Position numbers and translations under genes: made by a program. Below, in pieces: positions 28,693 through 38,842 of a stretch of DNA of 64,000 bases. Origin of the DNA: Bifidobacterium moraviense (GTDB taxonomy: Bacteria > Actinomycetota > Actinomycetes > Actinomycetales > Bifidobacteriaceae); assembly GCF_012932365.1 (NCBI RefSeq), contig NZ_JAAIIH010000012.1, positions 23,727 to 87,726 of the forward strand, written 5' to 3'. How positions within the stretch are numbered: position 1 is the stretch's first letter; each line of letters opens with the position of its first letter. The notes beneath the pieces were generated by a model. It saw nothing but the letters and a program-made list of their open reading frames with translations, made no database searches and was not told the DNA's origin.

Positions 28693-30363
28693 CTACGCTA
28701 CGGCGACGTCGATGACCTGCGCCGCCAGACGGTCGCTGACGTCGGCCTCCACGTACACGCCGTCGGCGCGGTAGTCGACCTTCCCCACCTTGCCGTACTC
28801 GCGGATGCGCGACAGCAGCGCCCCGGCGGCATACGGCAGCACTGCCTCCACGTGCACGTTCGGCACCGGCAGCAGCGCCTCGATGCGGTCGCGCAGGGCG
28901 TCGAGCCCGTCCCCGGAGAACGCGGAGACCAGGAACGCGTCCGGGTCCAGGCTCGTCAGGCGATCGGCCGTGGCGGCGTCGATGCGGTCGGACTTGTTGA
29001 ACGCCACGATGCGGGGGATCGACTCGGCGCCCGGGATGTCCGCCAGGATGGCGTTGACGGCGTCGATCTGCGAGAACGGGTCGGGGTGCGAGCCGTCCAC
29101 CACGTGCAGGATGACGTCCGCGTCCGCCACCTCCTCCAGCGTGGACTTGAACGCCTCCACGAGCTGCGTGGGCAGGCGGCGCACGAACCCGACCGTGTCC
29201 ACGTAGGCGTACTGGCGTCCGTCGCGCGACACGGCGCGGCGCACGGCGGTGTCCAGCGTGGCGAACAGCGCGTTCTCCACGAGCTCGGCGGAACCGGTGA
29301 GCCGGTTGGTCAGCGAGGACTTGCCGGCGTTGGTGTAGCCCACCACGGCCACGGTGGGCAGCTCGTAGCGGCGGCGGGAACCGCGCTTGACCTCGCGCGC
29401 GGGCGCCATCTCGCGGATCTGGCGCCTCAGACGCGCGATGCGCGAACGGATGACGCGGCGATCCATCTCGATCTTCGTCTCGCCGGGGCCGCGGGAACCG
29501 ATGCCCGCGTCGGCGCCGGCGGCGCGTCCGCCCGCCTGACGGGACAGCGAACCGCCCCAGCCGCGCAGACGCGGCAGCATATACTCCAGCTGCGCCAGCT
29601 CCACCTGCGCCTTGCCTTCGCGGCTCGTGGCGTGCTGGGCGAAAATGTCGAGGATCACGGCCGTGCGGTCCACCACCTTGACCTTGGCCACGTCCTCCAG
29701 CGCTCGGCGCTGCGAAGGGGCCAGATCGTCGTCCACGACGATCGTGTCGGCCTCGTGCCGGGCCACGATGTCGGCGATCTCGCGCGCCTTGCCGGAGCCC
29801 ACGTACGTGGCCGCGTCCGGCTTGAGGCGATGCTGCAGCAGGCCGTCGCACACCACGGCGCCGGCGGTCTCGGCCAGCGCGGCGAGCTCGCGCAGCGACT
29901 CCTCGGCCTTCGCCTGCGTGGTCACGGCGCTCGACCAGACGCCCACAAGCACCACGCGCTCCAGACGCACCTTGCGGTATTCGACCTCGGCGACGTCCTT
30001 GAGCTCGCCCAGACCGGCCACGTGCTTGAGCTCGTTGCGCTGCTGACGCTCCTGCCAGTCCAGATCATGCCGCTCGGCCGCGCCGACGCCCGCGGCGCCC
30101 TCGTCGAGCAGGATGTCGGAACGCCCGGCGAGCACGTCACCCGCGCCGCCCTCGGCGCCCGAAGCGCCATCGTTCCCGGCGTCGATTCCTCCGGCTCCCC
30201 CAACGGCTCCGGCTACCCCAATGACCCCGGCGCCTCCGACGCCGTCACCGTCGACGTCGACGTCGGATCGCCGGATGAACGGACGCTGCTCGCTGCTGCT
30301 GGAATTCAAGTGCACCTCTTCAAGCCCTACGGACGCGGTTCTTTTCCGCTTCATTATTATCAT
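28693..30363 (-). CDS. hflX: GTPase HflX
   Basis: A 556-residue ribosome-associated GTPase that splits stalled 70S ribosomes. The HflX N-terminal domain (DAATYVGSGKAREIADIV), the linker GPGETKIEMDRR, and the G domain (GYTNAGKSSL, DTVGFVRRLP, NKSD) are all present. About 100 residues at the N-terminus are extra and include a low-complexity Gly/Ala/Val stretch (about 40-80) from a near-tandem DNA repeat at 30125-30240. No clear ribosome site supports the ATG at 30363 or 30354, so the true start could lie closer to the conserved part. Confidence 0.9.
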   Translation of the reverse strand: MIIMKRKRTASVGLEEVHLNSSSSEQRPFIRRSDVDVDGDGVGGAGVIGVAGAVGGAGGIDAGNDGASGAEGGAGDVLAGRSDILLDEGAAGVGAAERHDLDWQERQQRNELKHVAGLGELKDVAEVEYRKVRLERVVLVGVWSSAVTTQAKAEESLRELAALAETAGAVVCDGLLQHRLKPDAATYVGSGKAREIADIVARHEADTIVVDDDLAPSQRRALEDVAKVKVVDRTAVILDIFAQHATSREGKAQVELAQLEYMLPRLRGWGGSLSRQAGGRAAGADAGIGSRGPGETKIEMDRRVIRSRIARLRRQIREMAPAREVKRGSRRRYELPTVAVVGYTNAGKSSLTNRLTGSAELVENALFATLDTAVRRAVSRDGRQYAYVDTVGFVRRLPTQLVEAFKSTLEEVADADVILHVVDGSHPDPFSQIDAVNAILADIPGAESIPRIVAFNKSDRIDAATADRLTSLDPDAFLVSAFSGDGLDALRDRIEALLPVPNVHVEAVLPYAAGALLSRIREYGKVGKVDYRADGVYVEADVSDRLAAQVIDVAVA

Positions 30364-30444
30364 CGGTTGAGAAGACAGGACGGACGGGTCCGGAAACGAT
30401 CCGCGACGCCCCGCGGACGACCCACGAAGACAGGACGGAACGCC

Positions 30445-31113
30445 ATGAACGCATCATCGAGCACACGCGCCTCCGCGCGGCACGCCGACCGGCGCGCGCA
30501 CGCCGCCGACGGCGAACAGTACTTCAACGCCGCGCCCACCTCCGCGGACGTGCGCCGCACGCTCACGGTGACCCTGCGCGGCCGCGAGCAGCGGGTGCAG
30601 GTGTCCAACGGCGTGTTCTCCGGCAACCGCGTGGATCTGGGCACGTCGGTGCTGCTGCGCGGCGCCCCGGAGCCGCCCGAGACCGGGCGCTTCCTCGACG
30701 TCGGCTGCGGCTGGGGGCCGATCACGCTCGCCCTCGCCGAAGCCTCGCCGAACGCGCAGGTCGTGGCCGTGGACGTGAATGAGCGAGCGCTGGAGCTCAC
30801 CTCGGCCAACGCGAAGGCCAACGGCTGCGGCAACGTGACCGTGCTCGCCGCCGACGCCGTGCCGTCCGACCTCACGTTCGACCTCATCTGGTCGAACCCG
30901 CCGATCCGCATCGGCAAGGACGCGCTGCACGAGCTGCTCATGACCTGGCTGCCGCGCCTCAACGCCGGCGGCGGCGCCTATCTGGTCGTGCAGAAGAACC
31001 TCGGCGCCGATTCGCTCATCCCCTGGCTCGACGAAACGCTCGGCGACGACTTTACCGTGAGCAAATACGCCAGTTCCAAGGGCTACCGTATCATTGAGGT
31101 TTTGCGCCGATAG
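30445..31113 (+). CDS. Class I methyltransferase, RsmC/RlmG type
   Basis: A 222-residue SAM-dependent methyltransferase. The glycine motif DVGCGWGPITLALA and the catalytic-type NPPIRIGK match the small-methyltransferase (MTS) domain of guanine-N2 rRNA methyltransferases. The N-terminal pseudo-methyltransferase half of E. coli RsmC is absent, as in Gram-positive YbxB-like proteins. It probably methylates rRNA; the target nucleotide is not readable. It is divergent from hflX. Confidence 0.85.
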   Translation: MNASSSTRASARHADRRAHAADGEQYFNAAPTSADVRRTLTVTLRGREQRVQVSNGVFSGNRVDLGTSVLLRGAPEPPETGRFLDVGCGWGPITLALAEASPNAQVVAVDVNERALELTSANAKANGCGNVTVLAADAVPSDLTFDLIWSNPPIRIGKDALHELLMTWLPRLNAGGGAYLVVQKNLGADSLIPWLDETLGDDFTVSKYASSKGYRIIEVLRR

Positions 31114-31207
31114 CGCATCCCGCACCGCCCCGACGCTGCTCAGGCACGGCCGAGCGGGGCCGCCGATACGCGCCACTGACTTATTTCCAAGGATCTGCTG
31201 AACGGAC

Positions 31208-34200
31208 ATGAACTTCGAATATCCCACTGAACTGCCGGTTTCCGCTGCACGCGACGAGATCGCCGAGGCCGTGCGCACCTCGCAGGTGGTGATCGTCTCC
31301 GGCCAGACCGGCTCCGGCAAAACCACGCAGATCCCGAAGATCCTGCTGGAGATGGGACGCGGCACGCACGGACGGCAGATCGTACACACGCAGCCCCGCC
31401 GCATCGCCGCGCGCACCGTGGCCGAGCGCATCGCCGCCGAGCTGGGCGTGAAACTGGGCGATGAGGTGGGCTTCCAGGTGCGCTTCACCGACGAAAGCTC
31501 GCCGAAGACCCGTCTTCGCGTGGTCACCGACGGCATCCTGCTCGCGCAGATCCAGCGCGATCCGAAGCTCAGCCAGTACGACACGATCGTCATCGACGAG
31601 GCGCACGAGCGCAGCCTCAACATCGACTTCCTGCTCGGCTACTTCACCGCCCTGCTGCCCAGGCGGCGCGACCTCAAGCTCATCATCACGTCCGCGACCA
31701 TCGACTCGGTGAAGTTCAAGGAGCATTTCGAGCATGCGCTCAAGGCCAAGGTGCCGGTCATCGAGGTGTCAGGCCGCACCTACCCCGTGCAGGTGCTGTA
31801 CGAGCCGCTCGGCACCGCGCCGGCGCTGATGCGCGAGGTGCCCGGATTCGCCGTGGGCGCGCGTCCCGGCGACGCCGACTACGAGGAGCTGTCCACCGCC
31901 ATCGCGTCCGACGACGACGCGCCGCGCGGCGGACGGTCGCGTTCGGGAGGCGGCGCGGACGACGGCATCACGGACATGCCCACCGCCGTGGCCCGCGCCT
32001 GCGCCGAGCTCGTCATCCATTCGAGCCACGAGCGGGGCGCCCGCGACATCCTGGTCTTCGCCTCCGGCGAGCGCGACATCCACGACTTCGAGAACGCGCT
32101 GCACCGTCACTACGGCCCGCGCGCGGACGACATGCGCCGCCCGGACGCCATCGAGATCATGCCGCTGTTCGCGAGGCTGTCCGCCAAGGACCAGCATCGC
32201 GTGTTCGAGCCGCACACGCACCAGCGCATCGTCATCGCCACCAACGTGGCCGAGACGTCGCTGACCGTGCCGGGCATCCGCTACGTGGTGGACCCGGGCA
32301 CCGCCCGCATCTCGCGCTATTCGAAGACCGCGAAGGTGCAGCGTCTGCCCATCGAGCCGATCAGCCAGGCGAGCGCCGACCAGCGTTCCGGCCGATGCGG
32401 CCGCATCGCCGACGGCATCGCGATCCGCCTGTATTCGCGCGAGGACTACGAGACGCGTCCGCGCTTCACCGAGCCGGAGATCCTGCGCACGTCGCTGGGC
32501 GCCGTGGTGCTGCACATGCTGTCGGTGGGCGTGGCGCGCACCGCCGAGGACGTGACGCGCTTCGGATTCATCGACCCGCCGGACATGAAGGCCGTTTCCG
32601 ACGGCTTCAACGAGCTCACCGAGCTCAAGGCGATCGGCCGCCGGCGCGGCGAGGTGACGCTCACGCACATCGGCCGCCAGCTGGCGCGCATCCCGATCGA
32701 CGTGCGTCTGGGACGCATGGTGATCGAGGCGTCCAAGTCCACGCCGGACACGCTGGCCGCGGTGCTGGTGATCGTGGCGTTCCTGAGCCTGCAGGACCCG
32801 CGCGAGCGCCCGGACGAGAACCGCGACGAGGCCGACCGCATCCACAACCGCTACGCGGACCCCACCAGCGACTTCCTCACGGCCCTCAACCTGTGGGACC
32901 GCGTGTTCCAGGCGGACGGCGAGCCGAGCAACTCGGCGCTGCGCCGCATCTGCAAGACCGAGTACCTGAGCTGGCTGAGGATGCGCCAGTGGCGCGATCT
33001 GGTCCATCAGCTCACCGAGATGTGCCGCGAGCTCAAATTCAGGGTGGGCGTGCCGCAGCCGGCGTCTCGTCCGGACCTGACGGTGCGTCAGCTGCCGATC
33101 AACCAGCAGCCGGCGCGCAGCATGATCTGCTCGTGGGACGACCGCGGCATCCACACCGCCATGCTGGCGGGACTGCTGTCCAACATGGGCATGCAGGTGG
33201 TGCGCGAGCCCAAGGCGTCCGACTTCGCGGGCCTGACGGGAGCCGCGCGCGCCCGCGCGATGAAGCGTGCGCAGAAGCAGTCGAAGAACGAGTATCTGGG
33301 CGCGCGCGGCACGCACTTCGCGCTGTTCCCCGCCTCCGCCGTGGCCAAGTCGACGCCGCCGTGGGTGATGAGCACGGAGCTGGTGGAGACGAGCCGGCTG
33401 TGGGCGCGCTACTCGGCGTCCATCGATCCGGCATGGGCCGAGCCGCTCGCCGGATCCCTCACCCGCACCACGTACGCGGAGCCCCACTGGTCCGGCTCGC
33501 GCGGCTCCGCGGTGGCGAGCGCGCGCGTGCTGCTGTACGGCCTGCCCATCGTGCAGGACCGCACCGTGCAGTGGGGACGCATCAACCCGGCCGAGGCACG
33601 CGACTTCCTGCTGCGTCAGGGCCTTGTGGAGGGCGACGTCCAGCAGCGTTTCAGCTACGACGAGTTCGTGGCGCGCAACCGCGACATCCTCGAGGAGGCC
33701 GCCGACGACGCGAACCGCACGCGCCAGATGGCGCAGACCGTGAGCGACGAGGACCTGTTCGACTTCTACAACGCCGTGGTCCCCGTGGATGTGACGTGCG
33801 TGGCCGATCTGGCGAAGTGGTGGAAGGGCGCGCACGACGCGCACCCGCATCTGCTCGACTTCGACCCGGACAAGGTGGAGCGTCTGGCCGACGCGGACGC
33901 GGTGAGCCTCGCCGACTATCCCGATCACTGGCACGCGTTCGGCACGGACGGTTCGCCGATCGACCTGAGGCTCAGCTACGTGTACGATCCGCACGACCCC
34001 GCCGACGGCGTGACCGTGCACGTGCCGATCAAGGTGCTCTCGAGGCTCACGCCCGACCAGTTCACGTGGAACGTGCCGGGTCTGCTGGACGAGCTGATCC
34101 TAGGCCTCATCAAGGCGCTGCCCAAGCAGCTGCGCGTGCAGTTCGTGCCCGCGCCGGACGCCGCGAGGAAGATCCGCGCGTGGATCGACGACCAGTACCC

Positions 34201-35320
34201 GGATCTGCCCGGGTCGGGCGACCGCGGCAAGCCGGCGCTGTCCGGCGCGTCCCCGGTGCCGGACTTCACGCACCTGTTCACCAAGGCGGCCATCGCCACG
34301 GTGGGCGCGCAGATCCATCCCGAGGTGCTGAACGCCGAGCTGTGGGGCAAGCTCTCGCCCTACCTGCGCATGACGTTCGCCGTGGAGCAGGAACTGCCCC
34401 AGCCACGGAACCGCCGAGGACGCGGACGCGCGCCGGTCAGGACGCTCGGCACCGGCAAGGATCTGACGGAGCTGCAGCGCCGGTTCGCCGCGCAGGCGGA
34501 GGCGTCCGCACGCAGGATGGTGGAGCGCAAGGCGGCCGCCGCGGGCGATCAGGGCAAGCTGGTGGAGCAGGCGAACCTGCTGCACAAGGCCGGCGCCACG
34601 ACCGAGTCGCGTGCGGAGATGCTGTGGAGGGGCGCGCTGGACGCGCTGCGGCTGCCGTCGGAGCGCGTCTCGTCCCGCTGGCTCGGCGCCGAGGCGCTGA
34701 TGTTGGCGTCCGCGCCCTACAAGTCCACGAAGGCGCTCGTCGAGGACCTGCAGCTCGCCGCGGTCAAACGGCTGCTGCCGGACGTCGACAAGCTGCCGAA
34801 CGACGACGCGCTGGCCGACGCCGTGCTCGGCGTCACGGAGGTGTTCGAGGACACGGTGTATCAGGTGGCGCACGACGTGATCGCGATCCTGAAGCGCTAC
34901 GCGGAGGTGGACAAGGCCGTGTCCGGCAAGGCCGATCTGCCGATGCTCTCGGTGCTGCAGTCGGTGCGCGAGCACATCGCCACGCTCGTGCATCCGGGCT
35001 TCATCGGGGCCACGCCGCCGTATGCGCTGCGGCACATCGAACGGTACCTGCGCGCGGATCTGGCTCGTCTGGCCAAGGCCAAGGCCGACAAGAACCGCGA
35101 CGTGCGCTGGGCATGGCAGGCCGACGAGGCTCGTCAGATCGTGGACAAGGCGGCCGCGCGCGCCAAGGCCGAGCCGGCCGGGCCCCGCCACGAGGCGCTG
35201 TCGGCCAAGGCCGAGGAGGCCCGCTGGATGCTCGAGGAGTTCTACGTGTCCCTGTGGGCGCAGGAGCTCGGCACGCCCAGGCCCGTGAGCGTCCAGCGCA
35301 TCAGGAAGATCGTGGCCTGA
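31208..35320 (+). CDS. hrpA: ATP-dependent RNA helicase HrpA
   Basis: A 1370-residue DEAH-box helicase. Walker A (GQTGSGKTTQIPK), motif II (VIDEAHERSLN), motif III (SATID) and motif VI (QRSGRCGR) are present, followed by winged-helix, ratchet and OB-type domains and the long C-terminal HrpA-specific region. HrpA in E. coli clears stalled or collided ribosomes on mRNA. Length agrees with the family (about 1300). A 60-residue insert rich in Asp/Gly/Arg interrupts the region between the RecA domains (about residues 225-260). Confidence 0.95.
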   Translation: MNFEYPTELPVSAARDEIAEAVRTSQVVIVSGQTGSGKTTQIPKILLEMGRGTHGRQIVHTQPRRIAARTVAERIAAELGVKLGDEVGFQVRFTDESSPKTRLRVVTDGILLAQIQRDPKLSQYDTIVIDEAHERSLNIDFLLGYFTALLPRRRDLKLIITSATIDSVKFKEHFEHALKAKVPVIEVSGRTYPVQVLYEPLGTAPALMREVPGFAVGARPGDADYEELSTAIASDDDAPRGGRSRSGGGADDGITDMPTAVARACAELVIHSSHERGARDILVFASGERDIHDFENALHRHYGPRADDMRRPDAIEIMPLFARLSAKDQHRVFEPHTHQRIVIATNVAETSLTVPGIRYVVDPGTARISRYSKTAKVQRLPIEPISQASADQRSGRCGRIADGIAIRLYSREDYETRPRFTEPEILRTSLGAVVLHMLSVGVARTAEDVTRFGFIDPPDMKAVSDGFNELTELKAIGRRRGEVTLTHIGRQLARIPIDVRLGRMVIEASKSTPDTLAAVLVIVAFLSLQDPRERPDENRDEADRIHNRYADPTSDFLTALNLWDRVFQADGEPSNSALRRICKTEYLSWLRMRQWRDLVHQLTEMCRELKFRVGVPQPASRPDLTVRQLPINQQPARSMICSWDDRGIHTAMLAGLLSNMGMQVVREPKASDFAGLTGAARARAMKRAQKQSKNEYLGARGTHFALFPASAVAKSTPPWVMSTELVETSRLWARYSASIDPAWAEPLAGSLTRTTYAEPHWSGSRGSAVASARVLLYGLPIVQDRTVQWGRINPAEARDFLLRQGLVEGDVQQRFSYDEFVARNRDILEEAADDANRTRQMAQTVSDEDLFDFYNAVVPVDVTCVADLAKWWKGAHDAHPHLLDFDPDKVERLADADAVSLADYPDHWHAFGTDGSPIDLRLSYVYDPHDPADGVTVHVPIKVLSRLTPDQFTWNVPGLLDELILGLIKALPKQLRVQFVPAPDAARKIRAWIDDQYPDLPGSGDRGKPALSGASPVPDFTHLFTKAAIATVGAQIHPEVLNAELWGKLSPYLRMTFAVEQELPQPRNRRGRGRAPVRTLGTGKDLTELQRRFAAQAEASARRMVERKAAAAGDQGKLVEQANLLHKAGATTESRAEMLWRGALDALRLPSERVSSRWLGAEALMLASAPYKSTKALVEDLQLAAVKRLLPDVDKLPNDDALADAVLGVTEVFEDTVYQVAHDVIAILKRYAEVDKAVSGKADLPMLSVLQSVREHIATLVHPGFIGATPPYALRHIERYLRADLARLAKAKADKNRDVRWAWQADEARQIVDKAAARAKAEPAGPRHEALSAKAEEARWMLEEFYVSLWAQELGTPRPVSVQRIRKIVA

Positions 35321-35394
35321 ACCGTCCGTCCGCGCATTCCTCCCGCGCGTTCCTTCCGCGCAGGGCGGACGCACCTTCAGACGGGGACGCTACA

Positions 35395-36411
35395 ATGTCG
35401 CCCGGCATGACGAACAACAGGAATCGCAATCGGTCGAAGTCCGCGAGACCGAACGGACGGGCGGGGACGGAGAAGCCTCGGACGCAGACGACGCCGGGGA
35501 CCCGACGCCGGGCGTTCCGCATCCCCCGTCTGTCCCGCCTCTCCCTGCTCTCCCATCCGATTCGCTCGTGGCGTAACGGCGGCACTGCCGGCAGGGCGCT
35601 GACCGCGGGCACGGCGCTGCTCGCGGCGGTGCTGGTGACGGCGCTCGTGCTGGCGCTGGTGCGCGTGGTGCGCTATCAGCGGATCGCGGCCGCGGCGCGC
35701 GCGCAGCAGCAGGAGCTCACCGTGGAGTACGACTTCGACCCCGGCAACATCATCTCCGACGCGCAGTTCTTCGACGAGGACGCCATGAGCGTGGACGAGG
35801 TGCAGGACTTCCTCGACGACAAGGGTTCCGCGTGCTTCGGCGACCAGTGCCTGCGCAGCAGGACCTTCGACGTGCCGGCATCGGACGCCGACGGCCTGTG
35901 CGACGCCATCGCCGCGGCCGGCGCGCGCACCGCGGCGCAGGTGATCGACACGGCCGCGCACGCCTGCGGCATCAGCCAGAAGGTGCTGCTCACGCTGATG
36001 CAGAAAGAGCAGCATCTGGTGACCGCCAATCCGCCGACCGACTGGAACTATCAGGCGGCGATGGGGCTGAGCTGCCCGGACGACGCCGACTGCGACCCGC
36101 AGTACGCGGGATTCGTGAACCAGGTGATCGGCTCGGCGCGGCGGTTCAGGTACTACCTGTCCCACAGGCAGCAGTACCGCTTCCGCACCGGCAGGGTGAA
36201 CGCCATCCAGTACCATCCGAACACGGCGTGCGGCACCGGCAACGTGTTCATCGAGAACGACGCCACCACGCTGCTGTACATCTACACGCCGTACCAGCCC
36301 AACGCGGCGGCGCTCAGGGCGGGCACAGGCACCGGCGACTCCTGCTCCAGCTACGGCAACCGCAACTTCGCGATCATCTACACGTCCTGGTTCGGCGATC
36401 CCCGCCTCTGA
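35395..36411 (+). CDS. Membrane-anchored extracellular protein of unknown function (hemagglutinin-like annotation class)
   Basis: A 338-residue protein with a basic cytoplasmic N-terminus (about 1-60), one membrane segment (about 65-87), a short linker, and an extracellular domain with six or more cysteines in pairs (SACFGDQCLRS; LSCPDDADCDP; NTACGTGN; GDSCSS). The region ACGISQKVLLTLMQKEQ resembles the helical start of lysozyme-like or transglycosylase-like folds, with Glu in QKEQ as a possible acid; this is inference. GGGGACGCTACA before the ATG at 35395 supports the start; ATG 35407 is an alternative. Similar proteins are common in bifidobacteria but lack a proven function. Confidence 0.7.
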   Translation: MSPGMTNNRNRNRSKSARPNGRAGTEKPRTQTTPGTRRRAFRIPRLSRLSLLSHPIRSWRNGGTAGRALTAGTALLAAVLVTALVLALVRVVRYQRIAAAARAQQQELTVEYDFDPGNIISDAQFFDEDAMSVDEVQDFLDDKGSACFGDQCLRSRTFDVPASDADGLCDAIAAAGARTAAQVIDTAAHACGISQKVLLTLMQKEQHLVTANPPTDWNYQAAMGLSCPDDADCDPQYAGFVNQVIGSARRFRYYLSHRQQYRFRTGRVNAIQYHPNTACGTGNVFIENDATTLLYIYTPYQPNAAALRAGTGTGDSCSSYGNRNFAIIYTSWFGDPRL

Positions 36412-36435
36412 CGCGATCAGCGAGATCACACGACG

Positions 36436-36463
36436 CACAAGATTCTCATGGCCTCATCTTGTG
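36436..36463 (+). terminator. Possible terminator after the surface-protein gene
   Basis: CACAAGAT and its complement ATCTTGTG flank 12 bases, 24 bases past the stop at 36411. ATCTTGTG recurs at about 36569-36576, close to the convergent gene's stop, so the pair may act on both sides. Confidence 0.45.
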
Positions 36464-36590
36464 AGTCGCCGAACGCACATCATCGCACATGCCGTCTTCG
36501 CGCAATGGCGGAATTCCGGCGAAGCCCGTGTGCGCATTCACACGGCCCGGGGTCACAGGACGGAACCTCGAAAATCTTGTGCTTCCGCCG

Positions 36591-37385
36591 TCACGCGCAC
36601 CAGTCGACGATGGCGTCGATGACCGGCGACGAGCCGCCCCTGCCGGAGGCCACGGCGGCGGTGGATTCGCGTACCACGGCCTCGCGCTGCGCCGCGATGC
36701 GCCCGGCAACGTCGCTGCGGAATCCCTTGACGTCGGGCATGCCGTCCGTCGGCACGACGACCGTGCCGTTGACCAGACCGGCCGCGAAATGGATCTCCCG
36801 ATCCAGCAGCGACCACAGCGTGACGCCTTGCCTGTCCGCGGCCACGCGGTAGCACAGCGCCCCGTCGACGAGCTCGGCCCGCGGGTCGAGCACCGCGAAC
36901 GGCAGACGCACGTCGTAGCCGTCCGCCAGACGCTCCTCGAATCCCAGCGGCGTCACGCGTCCGCGCATGAGCACGTTCCACTGCCGCACGTCGGGCTGCG
37001 CCAGCTCCAGCGCCTCCACGTTCACGCCGCGCGCCTCGAACCACCGCTTCGCCAGCGACCGCTGGCTGGCGAGCACCAGACGGGGCCTGGCCAGTCCCAG
37101 CAGGGCCAGCAGCCACTGCACCAGACAGAAGGCGAACAGGATCGTCACGCCGGTGCGCTGCGACGCGTCGATGACGCCGGCGATCAGCAGGATCAGGCAG
37201 GTCAGACCGGCGAGCATGAACACCGTGGAGAACCCGGTGAAGATCAGGAACCCCTTGCGCAGTTCCTTCAGGCCGCGGGAGGCGTACCAGCGGCGGTACC
37301 CCTCGTAGTCCACGGCGAACGAGTACGGGCCGTACAGCGTCTCGTCGGCCGTGTCTCCGGCATTCCCCGTCGTTTCGTCAGCCAT
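36591..37385 (-). CDS. Hypothetical membrane protein with two transmembrane segments
   Basis: A 264-residue protein not recognised as a known family. An N-terminal acidic stretch is followed by a segment with YRRWYASRGLKELRKG, two close membrane helices (about 50-75 and 80-103) and a soluble C-terminal part (about 110-264) that looks like a YcxB-type or PH-like beta domain. GAGGGGAGTGCACC precedes the ATG. It lies between the convergent surface-protein gene and the MFS exporter on the same strand (69 bases after), so may share its transcript. Confidence 0.7.
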   Translation of the reverse strand: MADETTGNAGDTADETLYGPYSFAVDYEGYRRWYASRGLKELRKGFLIFTGFSTVFMLAGLTCLILLIAGVIDASQRTGVTILFAFCLVQWLLALLGLARPRLVLASQRSLAKRWFEARGVNVEALELAQPDVRQWNVLMRGRVTPLGFEERLADGYDVRLPFAVLDPRAELVDGALCYRVAADRQGVTLWSLLDREIHFAAGLVNGTVVVPTDGMPDVKGFRSDVAGRIAAQREAVVRESTAAVASGRGGSSPVIDAIVDWCA

Positions 37386-37454
37386 GGTGCACTCCCCTCG
37401 CTCCGCGGACCTCGATGCGCCGCCGGCGCGGCGCTGGTGTTGCATGATACCAGC

Positions 37455-38669
37455 TCAGCGTGCGGCGGAGGCCGCCGCGTCTCCCCCGGCCGGCACGAAC
37501 GGGCGCAGCGCGGTGACGGCGAGCGCGGCGAGCAGCGCGAAGACGGCGCCCACCGGGCCGAGCCACGTCAGGCCAAGGTGGTCGTTGACGAGTCCGCCCA
37601 CGGCCGAACCGACCGCGATGCCGATGTTGAACGCCATGGAGTTGAGCGACGCGGCCAGATTGGTGGATCCGGGGTGCGAGGCGGCCGCCACGTCCATGTA
37701 GAGGATCTGCGACGGCGAGTTCTGCAGGTACATCAGGCAGCCGAGCGCGATGAGCGCCGCCGCACCGTAGACCGGCAGCGTTCCGGCGAGCGCGAGCGAA
37801 CACAGCACCGCCGCGTGCGCGACGTAGATGGGGCGCACGTGCGTGAGCGGCTCGACGCCGGTGCCGCGCGCCGCCAGCCTGCCGCTGGTGAGGTTGCCCC
37901 ACAGGCAGGCGAGACCGTACACCACCAGGCCGAGGCTGACCATGTTCTCGTCGAATCCGAGGTCGTCGCGCATGATGGGCGTCAGGTACGTGTAGACCAC
38001 GTAGGTCGCCGCGGCGCCGCACACCACGGCCGCCACGCCGAGCTGGATGCGGCGGTCGAGGAACAGGCGGAACTGCGGCAGGAAGCCGATCCTGAGCTGT
38101 TCGGGCGAGTGGCGCGGCACCGAGATCACCATGAGCGCCATGAACAGCACCGTGAGGATGTTGACGAGGTGGAACGCCCAGCGCCATCCCAGATTGTTGG
38201 CCACGGTCGTGCCCACCGGCACGCCGACGACCGAGGCGATCGAGAAGCCGGAGAACACCCATGCGATGAACCGCGTGCGATGCTCCGGGCGCGCCACGTC
38301 CGGCGCGTACGTCATGGAGATGGACACGATGGTGCCGGAGACCATGGCGATGAGGATGCGCGCCACCACGAGCACGGCGTAGTCGGACGCGAACGCGCAC
38401 AGCAGGTTGCCGGCGAGGAACACGCCCATGAGCCCCAGATGCGTGGCGAAGCGCGGGAACCTGGCGGACAGCGCAGACCCGAGCGGGGTGCACGGCGCGT
38501 AGACGAACGCGAACATGGCGACGAGGTTGCCCACCGTCACCTCGGAGACGCCCAGTCCGGTCGCGATGTCGGGCAGGATGCCCACCACCACGAACTCGCT
38601 CATGCCGAGCATGAAGCTCAGCCCCACCAGAGTGATCACCGGCAGCGTGAAGAAGCGTTGCTTGGCCAT
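37455..38669 (-). CDS. MFS efflux transporter, DHA1/AraJ type
   Basis: A 404-residue, twelve-segment MFS protein. ALSARFPRFATHLGLMG is the loop 2-3 motif region and FSGFSIASVVGVPVGTTV the segment-5 antiporter motif C, typical of drug:H+ antiporters of the DHA1 family. GAAGGACGGCTCG before the ATG sets the start at 38669; the frame extends to 38780 without similarity. Substrate unknown; sugar or drug efflux are both plausible. Confidence 0.82.
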   Translation of the reverse strand: MAKQRFFTLPVITLVGLSFMLGMSEFVVVGILPDIATGLGVSEVTVGNLVAMFAFVYAPCTPLGSALSARFPRFATHLGLMGVFLAGNLLCAFASDYAVLVVARILIAMVSGTIVSISMTYAPDVARPEHRTRFIAWVFSGFSIASVVGVPVGTTVANNLGWRWAFHLVNILTVLFMALMVISVPRHSPEQLRIGFLPQFRLFLDRRIQLGVAAVVCGAAATYVVYTYLTPIMRDDLGFDENMVSLGLVVYGLACLWGNLTSGRLAARGTGVEPLTHVRPIYVAHAAVLCSLALAGTLPVYGAAALIALGCLMYLQNSPSQILYMDVAAASHPGSTNLAASLNSMAFNIGIAVGSAVGGLVNDHLGLTWLGPVGAVFALLAALAVTALRPFVPAGGDAAASAAR

Positions 38670-38842
38670 CGAGCCGTCCTTCGTGACGCGCGGCGGCGCA
38701 CCGTTCGGACGAGGCGCGCGGCCGCAATGCGGATGCAGGGATTGAATCGTTTGACGCGATGCCGACCGACATCGCCGCACTTACGATACCCAGCCCTCGG
38801 GATAGACTGGCGGTGACGGCGACACGAGGCGAGGGGGCTCAG

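Noticed and set aside
31769..34021. A 750-codon minus-strand open frame
   Set aside because: Fully antisense to hrpA, whose motifs are complete; composition is that of a shadow.
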